Program-made: the position numbers and the translations under genes
Part shown: one piece after another, positions 27,030 to 37,361 of the stretch
Numbering within the stretch: position 1 is the stretch's first letter
How the letters are laid out: every line of letters starts with the position of its first letter
DNA from: Pseudovirgaria hyperparasitica
Lineage: Eukaryota > Ascomycota > Dothideomycetes > Acrospermales > Acrospermaceae
Reading direction: 5' to 3'
DNA length: 64,000 bases
Assembly: GCF_010093815.1 (NCBI RefSeq)
Contig: NW_022985555.1
Coordinates: 1,365,727 to 1,429,726, forward strand
The notes under the pieces: model-generated
The model's input: the letters and a program-made list of their open reading frames with translations, nothing else
Database searches by the model: none
What the model was told of the DNA's origin: nothing

Positions 27030-29262
27030 TGTGGATGAATGAAGACAGCGCGTGGATGGCGCAATTACTAGACTAGGAAAGTAAGGAGGCGATCGAGGAG
27101 CAGCGTAGAGGGTTAAGATGGCTATAGCGGCTTGTTATATAAGATGTTAACGGTCCAGGACTCTCTGCTAGTAATTAACTAGCGATAGATAGTGTTGATC
27201 TGACTCAATATTCTGGAAGAGTTCCATGTCAGGAGAATCTGGCGTTTCGGCCCCCACTCCTCCCCTTATAGCCTATTTCATTGGCTGGAATGGACAGGGA
27301 TTCTGCGTAGGCGCGTTGGATTGAAACCCTTGGTATTTTCCTGCTCACCTTGCTGTGTTAAGACTGTCGACCAAGTCATCGCATTTTCTGTCACTTGTTG
27401 GCTTGTACAAATACCGTCTCTTGCTCGCTCAACACACCGCGTCGTCGCGTTTGGACATACAATATCGAATAGAAAGCTCTATAATAGAGCACCTTTAAAC
27501 CATAATAGAGAAACAAAATACTTATCATTATTATTGCCTCTGTACTACATATGATGTGTGATCGACACGAGTCAGGTGTAATGGGGCGCCGACGCCCGAA
27601 TATGAGCACGGGATTTCCCCTCTCTGTGTCCGCTAGTATCGCAATTTCTATATGGTGACTTTTTCACACGTTTACCTCGAGACTGTTCTGATGTTTGCGT
27701 TGTCAAGGATGATCTGGACAAGGTCCTGCTATATGGGCTGGGGAGCTTGAGCCTAGTTATCAATTCTCTTCGGGATACATGAACAGTTGAAGATCAAAAC
27801 CTTTCGTACAGCTTGTATCTTTCCGAGATTACTGTCGATGATACCAGAAGATCTAGACATATGGAATGAGGATTCCTGTTGATGGTATTAGAAGTACCTG
27901 GAGGCTCAGTCATCCAGATGCCTGCGTTCATCCCGTGGTCGACAATGTGATTTGAGGGGGAATGAGTATGGTCGGAGAGATGTGTATATGAAGATGTATT
28001 GAGGTTATTAATTCGTTCTTTGAAGTTATTGTAAGAAGTAGAGTTGAGAATTTACAGAGGAGGTGAAATTCATATAGACCAGCTGCTAGTCCCGATTAGG
28101 CGGTTGCGGTTGCAAATCGCCACATCAGCCGCGTCCTTTTACAGTCTGCATACCTCTGAGAGTATAGCTTCATTCTCACCTCGAAACCTACAAGTTGACG
28201 CTAATCTTGTTATCCTACATTATCGTTCATAGAGACTCATATATATGGCAGGCTTGTGTTGAGTATAAAATCCTCACGATTGTGTAAGAATGGTGTGCTG
28301 TACGTTTACTTTATGGACTATGTATAAGTCAAACATGTCTTCTTCATGCTGGTTCTTTCAAATATAAGAATAGGAACAGTGTTAAGTGTGGACAGGGAGG
28401 CCCAAAAGGGCACTTGTATTACACATTTCTGTACTAGGACAAGCGCCTTGGCGAGACTGCCCCCTCAGCCAGACCCGATCCATATCCACCAAACGAAACA
28501 TACGAACTACACGACCGCTTTGTCTAAATATGGACAAACTGAGACTCCGTCTGCATCCACTGGTGCTATCGGTTGTCTGTATCTGCCGAGGCCATTGTAT
28601 GACGCGCGACCAGTCAAGAGTCAGGAGCTAAGCCACCACATGCGACCAGTCGAGAAGTCATAATGGACAAATGGCTAACGCGTCTGAAGTCCCAATACTG
28701 GGCTGATTATCGATCGGTAGAAACTCCGCTCAGAAGACAGACCGATCGAGCCTGCATGCAGCCACCATGCAAGGTTAGACGACGACCCATTATGGCAAAA
28801 TTTGCTGAAAGTTTCCCCAAGACCCCCGCCCCAAGACGGACGTAGCTGTCCGACAAACACGTCTCCAGCATTACAAGTCATCTGATTCTAGACCACGAAG
28901 TTTGCTTCAACCAAATCTCTCGGGACTGAGAGTGTACAGTTGGATCGACACAAGGACAAGGACTGGACTACTACCTCTCTCGTATTATCGGCCCACTTGT
29001 TACTCGCGCGACCCAATTGAAGATGCCGTTCTCAGCCAAAGCTGAACACCAACGCGGTACAGGATAGCAAATGCACGAGATCCCAGTTCCACCTCGTATG
29101 TGCTGGACACATGCTGCTACCCTCTGAGTGATATTGATCTAGGCTTTGAGACCGCCTTACGAGAGACTGTCTACTTAATGCGCCCCCCTCTCTCTTGAGA
29201 TTTCGTCGCGTTTCGAACATCATCCGCACCTTTGATTTATTGCAGTGAGGTTGAGCACTAGC
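27030..29262. other. Intergenic, AT-rich, no gene recognised
   Basis: About 2.2 kb between divergent genes. The part from 27100 to 28340 is AT-rich and peppered with stops in all frames. No repeat family or domain was recognised. Confidence 0.5.
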
Positions 29263-30473
29263 ATGTATTCGATCGACATTCTATCATTAGTTGCGCTTTG
29301 GCAGCTACTGTCGTTCGGCTCAGCTCAAGATGTGACCACCGACCCAGCCTTTTTTGGGTTCTCCTACGGCAGCGACGAGATTTGTAAGTTTTCATACCAA
29401 AATATGGCTCCTATGTTGCTTCTAGACGTTGGCTGAACATCTGCTTTCAAATCAGACACCCCGGCGATATGCAACTCAGATCTAGAATGGAAAACGTACC
29501 GTGACTTCGGTGGATGTATGGATCCCACTAATGATCCCTCCACGGCTGTCGTCCTAGACTGCAATGCTGGTACTATGACATTTGCCGGATCTACCTTGGA
29601 CTGGTATGCTTTCTATCAAATCAATAGAAACTTTTTACTCACCTTTGACTAGCACCAGTAGATTTGATCCTGCAACTGAGTCCGCAACATATGATGCTTG
29701 TGCTTCATTTTTGGTCAAGGACGACGAAACCGACACGGACCTTCTTACCAGATACTATTGTAACACAGTAGCAACTTCGGAGGTCTACACAATGACTATC
29801 CCTGCGGGTGTTACATATGTAGACGAGAGTGAGTCCTCCCCGTAATTGAGGATTTGGTACGGTGCTAATTGTGGTAGGTGGAGATATATTTACCATTCCC
29901 TCAAGCAATACTCCATCCTCGTCCCCGTCTCCAGTATCCACTCTTCCTGGGCCTACCACAACTGCACCCGGACCTGTACCGTGCACTTCATGCAGGAAAA
30001 GGAATATGTCCTGGATCGCAGGTGCCGTCGCAGGCCCAATCGTTGGCATCGCACTTATTGGAGCTGGTGTATTCTGCTGTCTCCGACGACGCAGAAACCG
30101 CGAAAGCAGCGCGGCCAACAATCTGGCTTACGCTCCGCAGACAAGTCACCAGTCACCCCCAGAGAAGACAGCCGCAATGGCGTCATCTTACCCATCACCA
30201 AACTCTACAAATTCGTACTATGGGCAGAATCCAGTATCGCCCTATCAGCCAGCATTCTCAACATCATCACCACCTCCTCCTGTCTCGCCTGTAAACACTG
30301 GACACCAATCGCAAATATATCCCTCTAGTCCTGCTCCGCAGTATGACCCACTACAGAATTCACAGCAACACCAGGGAGCCTATGCTCCACCAGAGAAGCC
30401 TACAAATAATTATGTGAGCCCACACCAAACAGGCGTGAGTGAGCTTGACGATGGAAGTACCACTCGCCAGTAG
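29263..30473 (+). CDS. Single-pass membrane protein with Cys-containing ectodomain and Pro-rich tail
   Basis: 346 aa from four exons (introns 29384-29455, 29604-29652 and 29829-29877). The ATG at 29263 gives a signal peptide (MYSIDILSLVALWQLLSFGSA); the frame is open a few codons upstream but only from a GTG. The ectodomain of about 150 residues has about six cysteines (PAICNSD, GGCMDP, LDCNAG, LDCTSR, YDACAS, YYCNTV), then a Ser/Thr/Pro stalk. The membrane span is about WIAGAVAGPIVGIALIGAGV, followed by LRRRRNR. The cytosolic tail is rich in Pro, Ser, Gln and Tyr (SSPPPPVSP). The architecture is common in fungal surface sensors and mucin-like proteins. It shares a layout, not visible sequence, with the gene at 6.3-8.6 kb. 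Function unknown. Confidence 0.78.
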
Positions 30474-30737
30474 TATTGAGAATGTGAATGGCAGTCCTGA
30501 AGTTATAGAATGCTCATTTCATTTCCACGTGACGATGCGTACATTATGCTAGTTTTCCTTAAGACCAGCGCTTCTAATGAATGTCTTCTCTAGTAAGCTA
30601 TATAAGCCGCTTGGAAGGGCTAGTATTCTGCTATTCATACTGAAACGCAAAGAAACAATGCCCCTCCTCTATCTGCTACGTTTATGCTTACTGAGTCTCT
30701 CTCCCCCATCCGATCTTCTGTCCCCATGAAGCCCACC

Positions 30738-30920
30738 ATGTTAATTCTTGTTATCCACCTCTACATGGATACATCTTTAAACCCTCCTCTCCACACGCGC
30801 ATCACCTAAGATACTTTGCCCCTCTAAAATGCCCCGTGCCCTGTCCCCAGCTGAGCTGTAAGCCGAAGGTGTGGCTGAATGGCGCAAGCTGATGCCGCGC
30901 ATTAGGGATTTGTTCTCGAA
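30738..30920 (+). pseudogene. Decayed copy of the DUF3253 gene at 32530-32820
   Basis: From about 30755 the DNA aligns base by base with 32565-32710 of the intact DUF3253 gene: CCCTCCTCTCCA, GCCCCTCT, AAGCCGAAGG and GAATGGCGC are shared blocks. In the frame of the intact gene the copy has several stops, for example the codon matching CAA in the intact gene is TAA. The second half of the gene is missing or unrecognisable. By hand count about 19 of some 32 aligned differences are C to T or G to A relative to the intact copy. That fits RIP-like decay, though ordinary drift cannot be excluded. Confidence 0.75.
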
Positions 30921-31102
30921 GCGTAATTAATGCTGATGTACTTTTTAGACAACCCTTGAAGTCATGAACGGGAAGCTATGAAACATACGTAGAATGCTGA
31001 AGCTTGCTAAGAAGGGCATCGCCGCTGAGATCAAGTCCTCTTTCAGATTGACAGGCTGCTCTTTGTTGATTCGTGTTCATAGTCTGAATCGTTATACTCT
31101 AG

Positions 31103-32283
31103 TCACTTTACTGCTCTCTCCTCTTCCTCGACGTATCTCGCTTCGTCACTAGAGCTAAGTTCTTCTGGAGGTGTTTCAGATCGCTTCCTCTTTGTAACGC
31201 CGGGAGCTAAAGAGTCTTTACTAAGTGAACCTAGCTGGTGCACTTTTTCTTCTGCATCGGTGAGAAATTGGCAAAGCTCTTTGGTAGAAACAACCAAATC
31301 TTGGTCTTGAGTCCCAATTTGGTCTCTCACTAGCCCTTTGTTGGCGAAATCGCTGAGGTGGAGCTGCAGGCCTGGTCGATTGGTAGGGTTCCCTTGCTCA
31401 TCACGGAATGCCTAGTGCGAATGTCAGAGACAAACAAGAAATGCCACAGACACTCGTCGTCGAGCATACCTCATCCACAATCTCCTGCACTGCTCGTAAT
31501 TCATCCCCATGAGCTGTATGGAATATGCGAGTTCGCCATACTGACAAAGTGGCCTTGCGTGACCGCTTCTCGCCGTATTCAATATCAAGCCCTACGACGC
31601 TCTGTATATTTGCGTCCGAGTCCAAAAGGTATGCATCGGCTAGTGAAGTTAAATGTTTTCTTTTCTCCGAGTACGCAACTTCGATTACAACGCCAGGATA
31701 CTCTGCGTCATCATGCCAGAAAGAGGTATCGGGCTCATATTTTGATTGGATACCATCTGGATCTTTGTCATTCGGGAGGTGTATTCGCGTAGATCGAGCT
31801 ATCTTCACTTTCTTTGCAAAGGTGCTTCGGCTAGTCGATTCCGCGTAGATTGATTTAAGCTGGTTGTGGATTGCTTCCTCAACACGAGCAAGGAACAGTT
31901 CATGGATAGCTGTAGGCATGCGAACTACAAGCAGATCATTTGCTGCATCAAAATCATATCTGGTCGGACACCTTTGTCAGCAGTCGCTCCAGTTGGCTGG
32001 AACCTACTTACCGTATCTTATACTCGACGAACCCTCTCAGGTCTTCGTCTTGGTCCAATTGTCGATTAATCTCGGTACGCTCTGTAGGCGAAAGCTGAAA
32101 TTCTGACCACGGAGGTTGCTTAATGTGCTTGCCAGCTCGAATGGTTTTGAAAAGCGTGATTATTTTCCCAGCTTGGACGAAAGGTTTCTTCCCGCTAGAT
32201 GGCGGTGTCAAAGGGGCGAAGACGAAGCTTGAAGGAGGTGTGATTTCTTCATGCAGCTCCTGACGATTATGTGATGTAGACAT
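31103..32283 (-). CDS. Uma2-like / PD-(D/E)xK nuclease-fold protein of unknown function
   Basis: 356 aa from three exons on the minus strand (introns 31960-32011 and 31412-31469). The centre resembles the Uma2 / restriction-endonuclease-like fold. A PD motif (YEPDTSF, D168) is followed 16 residues later by the strand VVIEVAYSEK (E184, K190), then a predicted regulatory core with LSVWRTRIF. The N-terminus is disordered (TPPSS repeats). The C-terminus is a charged helix plus a KRKRSE basic patch that could be a nuclear signal. Related proteins seem to form an expanded, poorly studied family in Dothideomycetes (recollection, not checked). Whether it cuts nucleic acid is unknown, since the third acidic/lysine position is only loosely matched. 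It is flanked on both sides by DUF3253 copies. Confidence 0.7.
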
Positions 32284-32529
32284 ATCAGTTGTTCATTTTG
32301 GTGGTTGAGTGCATTCGAATTGCATGGTGATATGCGATGGTCATCGGCCGAGTCATTGCTCTTCGAGGTTTGTTGACTCAGCAACTGCACGGCTGAATGG
32401 GCTACCGAAGATTTACCGCCAGAGAAAGGCCAGAAACAATTCCCCTAAGCTCCATACAGCCCAGCGCCTACTCACTCTTCTACGTCAGTGCTCATCCCTG
32501 GCCAGTCTCTTTCCAGTTTTCGTCTTACC

Positions 32530-32820
32530 ATGACAGTCCACATCTCGACTCCTATATCAACGCACCTTCAAACCCTCCTCTCCAAGCGTGCACCACCCAA
32601 GACACTCTGCCCCTCTGAAGTCGCCCGCGCTCTGTCCTCAGCCGAACTCCAAGCCGAAGGCGTGGGCGAATGGCGCGAATTGATGCCACGCATCAGAGAC
32701 CTGGTGTGGCAGATGCGTGACGAAGGAGAGGTGGAGATCTTGCAGCGGGGAGAGGTGCTGGCGGCGGATGTGGGCGTAGAGAGTGTGATAGGCCCGATCA
32801 GGGTGAGGCGGAAGGTGTGA
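32530..32820 (+). CDS. DUF3253 family small protein
   Basis: 96 aa, single exon, complete. It has the features I associate with DUF3253: CPSEVARALS near residue 27, WRELMPRIRDLVWQM in the middle and GEVEILQRGEV after it. This is a compact winged-helix-like pattern of helices followed by a beta hairpin. A basic tail ends the protein (IRVRRKV). The family is found in bacteria and fungi and has no firmly known role. The ATG at 32530 is preceded by TTACC and is chosen over longer upstream reading because homology begins soon after it. A decayed partial duplicate sits 1.6 kb upstream at 30738-30920 with the Uma2-like gene in between. Confidence 0.8.
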   Translation: MTVHISTPISTHLQTLLSKRAPPKTLCPSEVARALSSAELQAEGVGEWRELMPRIRDLVWQMRDEGEVEILQRGEVLAADVGVESVIGPIRVRRKV

Positions 32821-33151
32821 TGGATGGTGGGAAGGGGACTTGACGTGCGACGAGTAAGTACTTGAATGCTGGAGTGCTTGGGGAGGTGTTGATACTGCAT
32901 CACGATCATCCCGGCGATGGTAACAGCATTCTAATCACCTCGGATGGAAGCACAAAAAACTTGGTTCACGTACGTTTGGCTCACGCTTTTGGCGCTTCGA
33001 TGTTTTCTATACGACCTCCTAGAAACTATCCTAGTGCTGCTGTGCCTACGAAATTAAGGCTATATGGACTTCAACATATGTAGATGATGCACAGTTATAG
33101 TCTCAAGATTCCACAGAAATCGCAAACACTCACAAGGCATTGGCTACAGTC

Positions 33152-34490
33152 TCAGACATACACCGTCTTGGTAGATGCCTGGAAGCCGTTGAAGTTGGTT
33201 TGGCAACAGCTGGAGTATGCTGCCACAATCATCAGCAAACCGCGTCACACAGCACCTCAACATCAGATCAACTCACCGCCCATCTTGTCAAACACCAACC
33301 AATCCCCCATCTCGATTTCGCGATCGAATGACACTCCTTTGTCAATACAATCAAGTGAATCACACGTCGGTCCCCACAGCGAATACCGCCATTCCAACTC
33401 GCCCTTCTGCACATGCACCACTCCACCCCTTACCAGCGCAATCGGTTGATAGCCCGGCTTCTCATATACCGCATTCATGAAGTTTCCAAACACACCATCG
33501 TTCAGATAAAGTCGACTGCGCCCAGAATCTGATTGCGTGCACTCCGCCGCCCCACGCCGTCCCACGACTTGCGCCACAACCATGAATGCGTCACGTGCAA
33601 ATAGACGGCCAGGCTCTGCGATGATCTGGACGCCCGGAAACGTGTCATGAAAGGATCGCAGCGCTACGTTAATCTCAGTACTCGTCTGTGCAAAGCCTTC
33701 GTTGACGAAGCCGCCGCCGATGTCAAGAATAGTGAATTTGTGGCCATGGCGCGCAGCGATGTGGAAGATCTTGGCTGCTTCAGTGATTGCGTTGCGGTAC
33801 GCGTTTTCGATCGAAGAGCCGCTTCCTATGAAGCATAAGCAAAGAGGCATCGGATGAATGAAATGTCACAGACCAATGTGGAAACATGTGCCTACTATGT
33901 TGAGGCCAAGCTGGGTGGCTTTCTCAAACAACAAGCCTGCTGCGGCCATCTTCGCGCCGAATTTATCGCCGAATCGCACGAGTGCTTCTCTGTCGTCGAC
34001 AGTGATACGTAGAAGGAGCCTGACATTTGGATGATGCTGCTTTACTTTGACTAGTTCATCACTATTATCAAAAACCAGCAGATCGGCGCCCGACGTCCGC
34101 GCATACTTGAGCGAAGCTACGGACTTGATGGGGTTTGTGAATACTACCCTTGATGAGGCAACATCCAAGGCGTATATATCGCGCATTTCGTTCAGTGATG
34201 CACAATCGAAGTTCACGCCGAGGCGGCCGAGTTTCTGTAGTAAGCCTGAGTCTGGGTTACATTTCATGGCTGTATACACAATTAGCACGAGGTTCAGAGG
34301 CTTAAATGACTCAAGGCTTGCCATAGAAAGGTGTAATCTCAGGCAGACAAGCTCTCCATTCCTGAACTACGTCTTCAACCCTGCCTAGATCCGCGATATA
34401 GAAGGCCTCTGTTTCGTCTTCGCTAGCGTCTTGCTCGCGGATCTGTTTGAGCAATGCCTTTTGAACTTGGGGTCTCAGCATGACGCGCAT
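33152..34490 (-). CDS. Ornithine decarboxylase-like fold III PLP decarboxylase
   Basis: 393 aa from four exons. Introns on the plus scale: 34270-34321 (GC-AG), 33826-33873 and 33220-33276. Conserved parts: PLP lysine K59 in FYAMKCNPD, H187 in CFHIGSGS, the glycine loop DIGGGF, AEPGR, catalytic Cys343 in WGPTCDS, and GAYS with FNGFQ near the end. All PLP ligands are present, so an active decarboxylase is expected. In the substrate-specificity helix, the position matching T. brucei ODC Asp332 (LYDHA) is Glu310 (VYEKP). The protein is short, starting 30 residues before FYIADLG and ending at KTVYV. The ATG at 34490 is the first ATG; further upstream the frame lacks one. It may be a housekeeping enzyme for putrescine or a specialised paralogue; I favour the latter. 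Confidence 0.85.
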
Positions 34491-35451
34491 ACGGATACGA
34501 TACGAACAACCTGGGTTGGTCCGGAAGCTCTGTGAAGTACCTGAAAAAAAAGCGGTAAAGTACTCATGATCGCCGTAGACATTTCTCTTATTGTATAGTG
34601 ATGTCAGCCACAAAAGGTCTGTGCCGTTACGCCTGCATCCATCGACCTGGTGATCGTGCGACGCTAAACAAGCAAGCTCAGCCAGCCGCAATGATTAGAT
34701 CCATTACACAACATTAGATCGACGCTATACTGTTCGTGGACCCATATTGTACGCTGTATCGGGTGAAGGGATCGTGGATTCTATCAGATGAAACGGCCAG
34801 CTTCTGTATCAGATACGACTCGTGCACAAAGTTGAATACATTGTCTGAGGATTCAAAGTCGAATCCTTGTTTGAAGAACGATGTTAGGAAAAGCAAGATG
34901 GAACTAGTATTCTTATCTCACACTTTAGAATGTTCATCTGCTGTAGGCTTCCGCCCCATGCAGCATTCATATCAAGTCAAATGAGTTTTTTCGAACACGT
35001 GTGTGTATTCAAGGTATAATGGAGGACAATATACGGGACGCCCAATGATATCTCCGCGACGCTGTTGGCGGTTACAATACTTAGGTGTCCATGTGTAAAC
35101 ACCCCTGAGCTTCTATCTCGTCCTCCGCAAAGACAGCCTCTCGCCATGGTCGATACGTCCAAGGCATTAGAACCCCCTGTGCTCTGTCTTGTGATATGCA
35201 AGCAGCACCTCGCTGAATTACGTCAATAGAAATCTATGAGACAGTGTCGATATTTTCTGTTGCGGAAATCCTGTCGTCTAAAGCAGCAGAAACCATTCCT
35301 TCAAAGTCGGAGTTCGCCTCTAAATTATGCGAATAATTGGTAACCTGCTAATTATCTCGACCTTGAAGTGACAGGCTGGCTCTCTGGCCGCTGGCGTTAG
35401 ACATGCTCTGCTGATGATTTTATGCAACGGCTCATGAGCCCGTTACCGAGT
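34491..35451. other. Intergenic, no gene recognised
   Basis: Upstream of the ODC-like gene and 3' flank of the 2EXR-type gene. No supported frame or notable repeat. Confidence 0.5.
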
Positions 35452-36654
35452 CTATGGATAATACACAGAGGAGAAAATACTTCTCTCTTCCGCGTCTGGC
35501 TTAACACTCAGCATCATCTCTGGTGGATGCGAACCACAACATCCTTTCGACCCCATGCATCTCGCCCTATTCGTTCCATCTCTGTCCGCTCCTAACACCC
35601 TTCCAAACGCATAAAACCACATTTTTCCCTCGTCGCAAAAATGCAAACAGCATTTCCTGTCTATATTCCAAAACGCATTCAACTTCAATTGTCGCACAAA
35701 CCTCCCCATCTCATCTCCCCACGCGCCGTACACAACCAGCGTCTTTGGCACTGGCATAATAGTCAAATACTTACCCACAAACTCCACCAACCGATGATCC
35801 GCCATCGGGCAGAACGCACTCGCCACATCCACCTCCAAATACCTCAGCCCCTCATCTCCAATCATCACATACAGGTCTCGCATCTTATCAACTAAACGAT
35901 TCAACGTATAAGTCGTCATGAGATTATGCGTCGCATGCAGCTCACGGCTCCTCTCGGCCCAAAGCCTTCCCGTCACCGTTCCATCCGACCTCCATCGCCG
36001 CGCCCACATCGATGCAGTCGTATCAGGCATCACATCCGCCAGCACCATGGCTGACGTATCGAAGCTCAGGCTCAGCTTACGCACTGATGACCATGCGCGC
36101 GCAGACATCAGAGGGCGTGCGTCTAGCTCGCTCGGACGTCGGAAGGCCCATGATGAGGGCAGTACGAATGTGTTGCGCGTAGCATACTCGTGTTCGGCTT
36201 CGTCGTGGATTTTGCGGCAGGTACGGAAAATGGCGAGTGAAGGGGGCGGCGTGCTGGAGAGGTCTGCGTAGCGTGGGGAGGGGAGGAAGTATTCATGAGT
36301 GCTCGGTTTGGAGAAGTAGACTCGGCTTGGGACAACGAGAATGGCATATATAAGAATGCGGATCTCCGGCGGGAGAGAGAGGAAGGAGGTTGGTGGTCGT
36401 AGATGGACAGGAGAGGTCTCGAGAGTGATGTTGACTGCGGAATCATAGGTGGAGAGGGCTTCAGGAGAGGTTGGTTTTGAAGGTATGGATGGTGTTGAGG
36501 CACGGGATGGTTTGGATAGATTGGACGGTGTTGGGGAATTGGATGGGAGAAGACCCACACTGTCGTCGTCTGATGGACCGGAATCGATGCTGCCGAAGCA
36601 AGTGGTAATGACGCGAATAACCTTGCTGGCCAACATTTTGCGCTGTGAAGGCAT
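35452..36654 (-). CDS. 2EXR/F-box-like domain protein
   Basis: 400 aa, single exon. After a Ser/Pro/Thr-rich N-terminal region, residues of about 90-110 read FLSLPPEIRILIYAILV, the LPxEIRxxIY signature shared by fungal F-box-like and 2EXR proteins. Downstream is CRKIHDEA, the usual second motif (Cys-Arg, then Glu/Ala) of this family. The C-terminal half is a mixed alpha/beta region with several cysteines (RKCCLHFC, GSKGCCG). Such proteins are numerous in Dothideomycetes; roles are mostly unknown, and ubiquitin-ligase adaptor activity is only a guess. It lies between the ODC-like gene and the monooxygenase gene, head to head with the latter. Confidence 0.75.
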   Translation of the reverse strand: MPSQRKMLASKVIRVITTCFGSIDSGPSDDDSVGLLPSNSPTPSNLSKPSRASTPSIPSKPTSPEALSTYDSAVNITLETSPVHLRPPTSFLSLPPEIRILIYAILVVPSRVYFSKPSTHEYFLPSPRYADLSSTPPPSLAIFRTCRKIHDEAEHEYATRNTFVLPSSWAFRRPSELDARPLMSARAWSSVRKLSLSFDTSAMVLADVMPDTTASMWARRWRSDGTVTGRLWAERSRELHATHNLMTTYTLNRLVDKMRDLYVMIGDEGLRYLEVDVASAFCPMADHRLVEFVGKYLTIMPVPKTLVVYGAWGDEMGRFVRQLKLNAFWNIDRKCCLHFCDEGKMWFYAFGRVLGADRDGTNRARCMGSKGCCGSHPPEMMLSVKPDAEERSIFSSVYYP

Positions 36655-37361
36655 TATTTATGTTGTTAGTTTGTTTATTGCAGCGTGTTGATATGATGGT
36701 CCTTCTTTTTTGAGGTATGGCCAGCGTGAAGGCCAGAAAATGGGTTTCTCTTGAAGCAAGTGATACGCCAACATTACGACTCTTATAACTCTGACGACAA
36801 AGACTCCGTTGACGAGTATATTTCTGGCTTAATGACAAAGGTTTGGAGACAAAGAGGCTTGAGCCAAGCGAATTTTGCGGTCCGCTGGTGCATATATCAG
36901 CATGTCTGCCAGATACGGACGACTGTAATGTGTGGAATGTATATGTCAAGTCAAGAATGCTTGGGGTCCTTGCTTCGAGGGATACGCCATTCTCATGACA
37001 GCACGCCCAATGGTGCGAGCGATCTGTTATAGCTCATGAACCATCCAGCAATTCCATATTGATTAGGAGTTTTTATTCGCAGTCGATAGTTGAGCACCGG
37101 TCCTGAGATCAGTCAAATTCAGAGACTAAATCGACGAAAGAGCCAGTCGGATCATGACCCACGACAGCATACGACGGGACGAGACTAGGATATGGCGCAA
37201 ACGTCATTTCGCCAGGGCTGGCGTCGATGTGCGAGGACGATCGCCAGTAGGCTCTACGCTAGGGATAGGACGTATCTCTAGTTCTGCGCCACTGATATAT
37301 ACTAAAGAGATATCACTCTTACACCCTGGTCCCTAACGCATCTTCTCATAAACAACGAAGT
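36655..37361. other. Divergent promoter region
   Basis: About 700 bp between the divergent 2EXR-type gene and the FAD monooxygenase gene. It should contain both promoters. I see no convincing operator or repeat. Confidence 0.45.
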
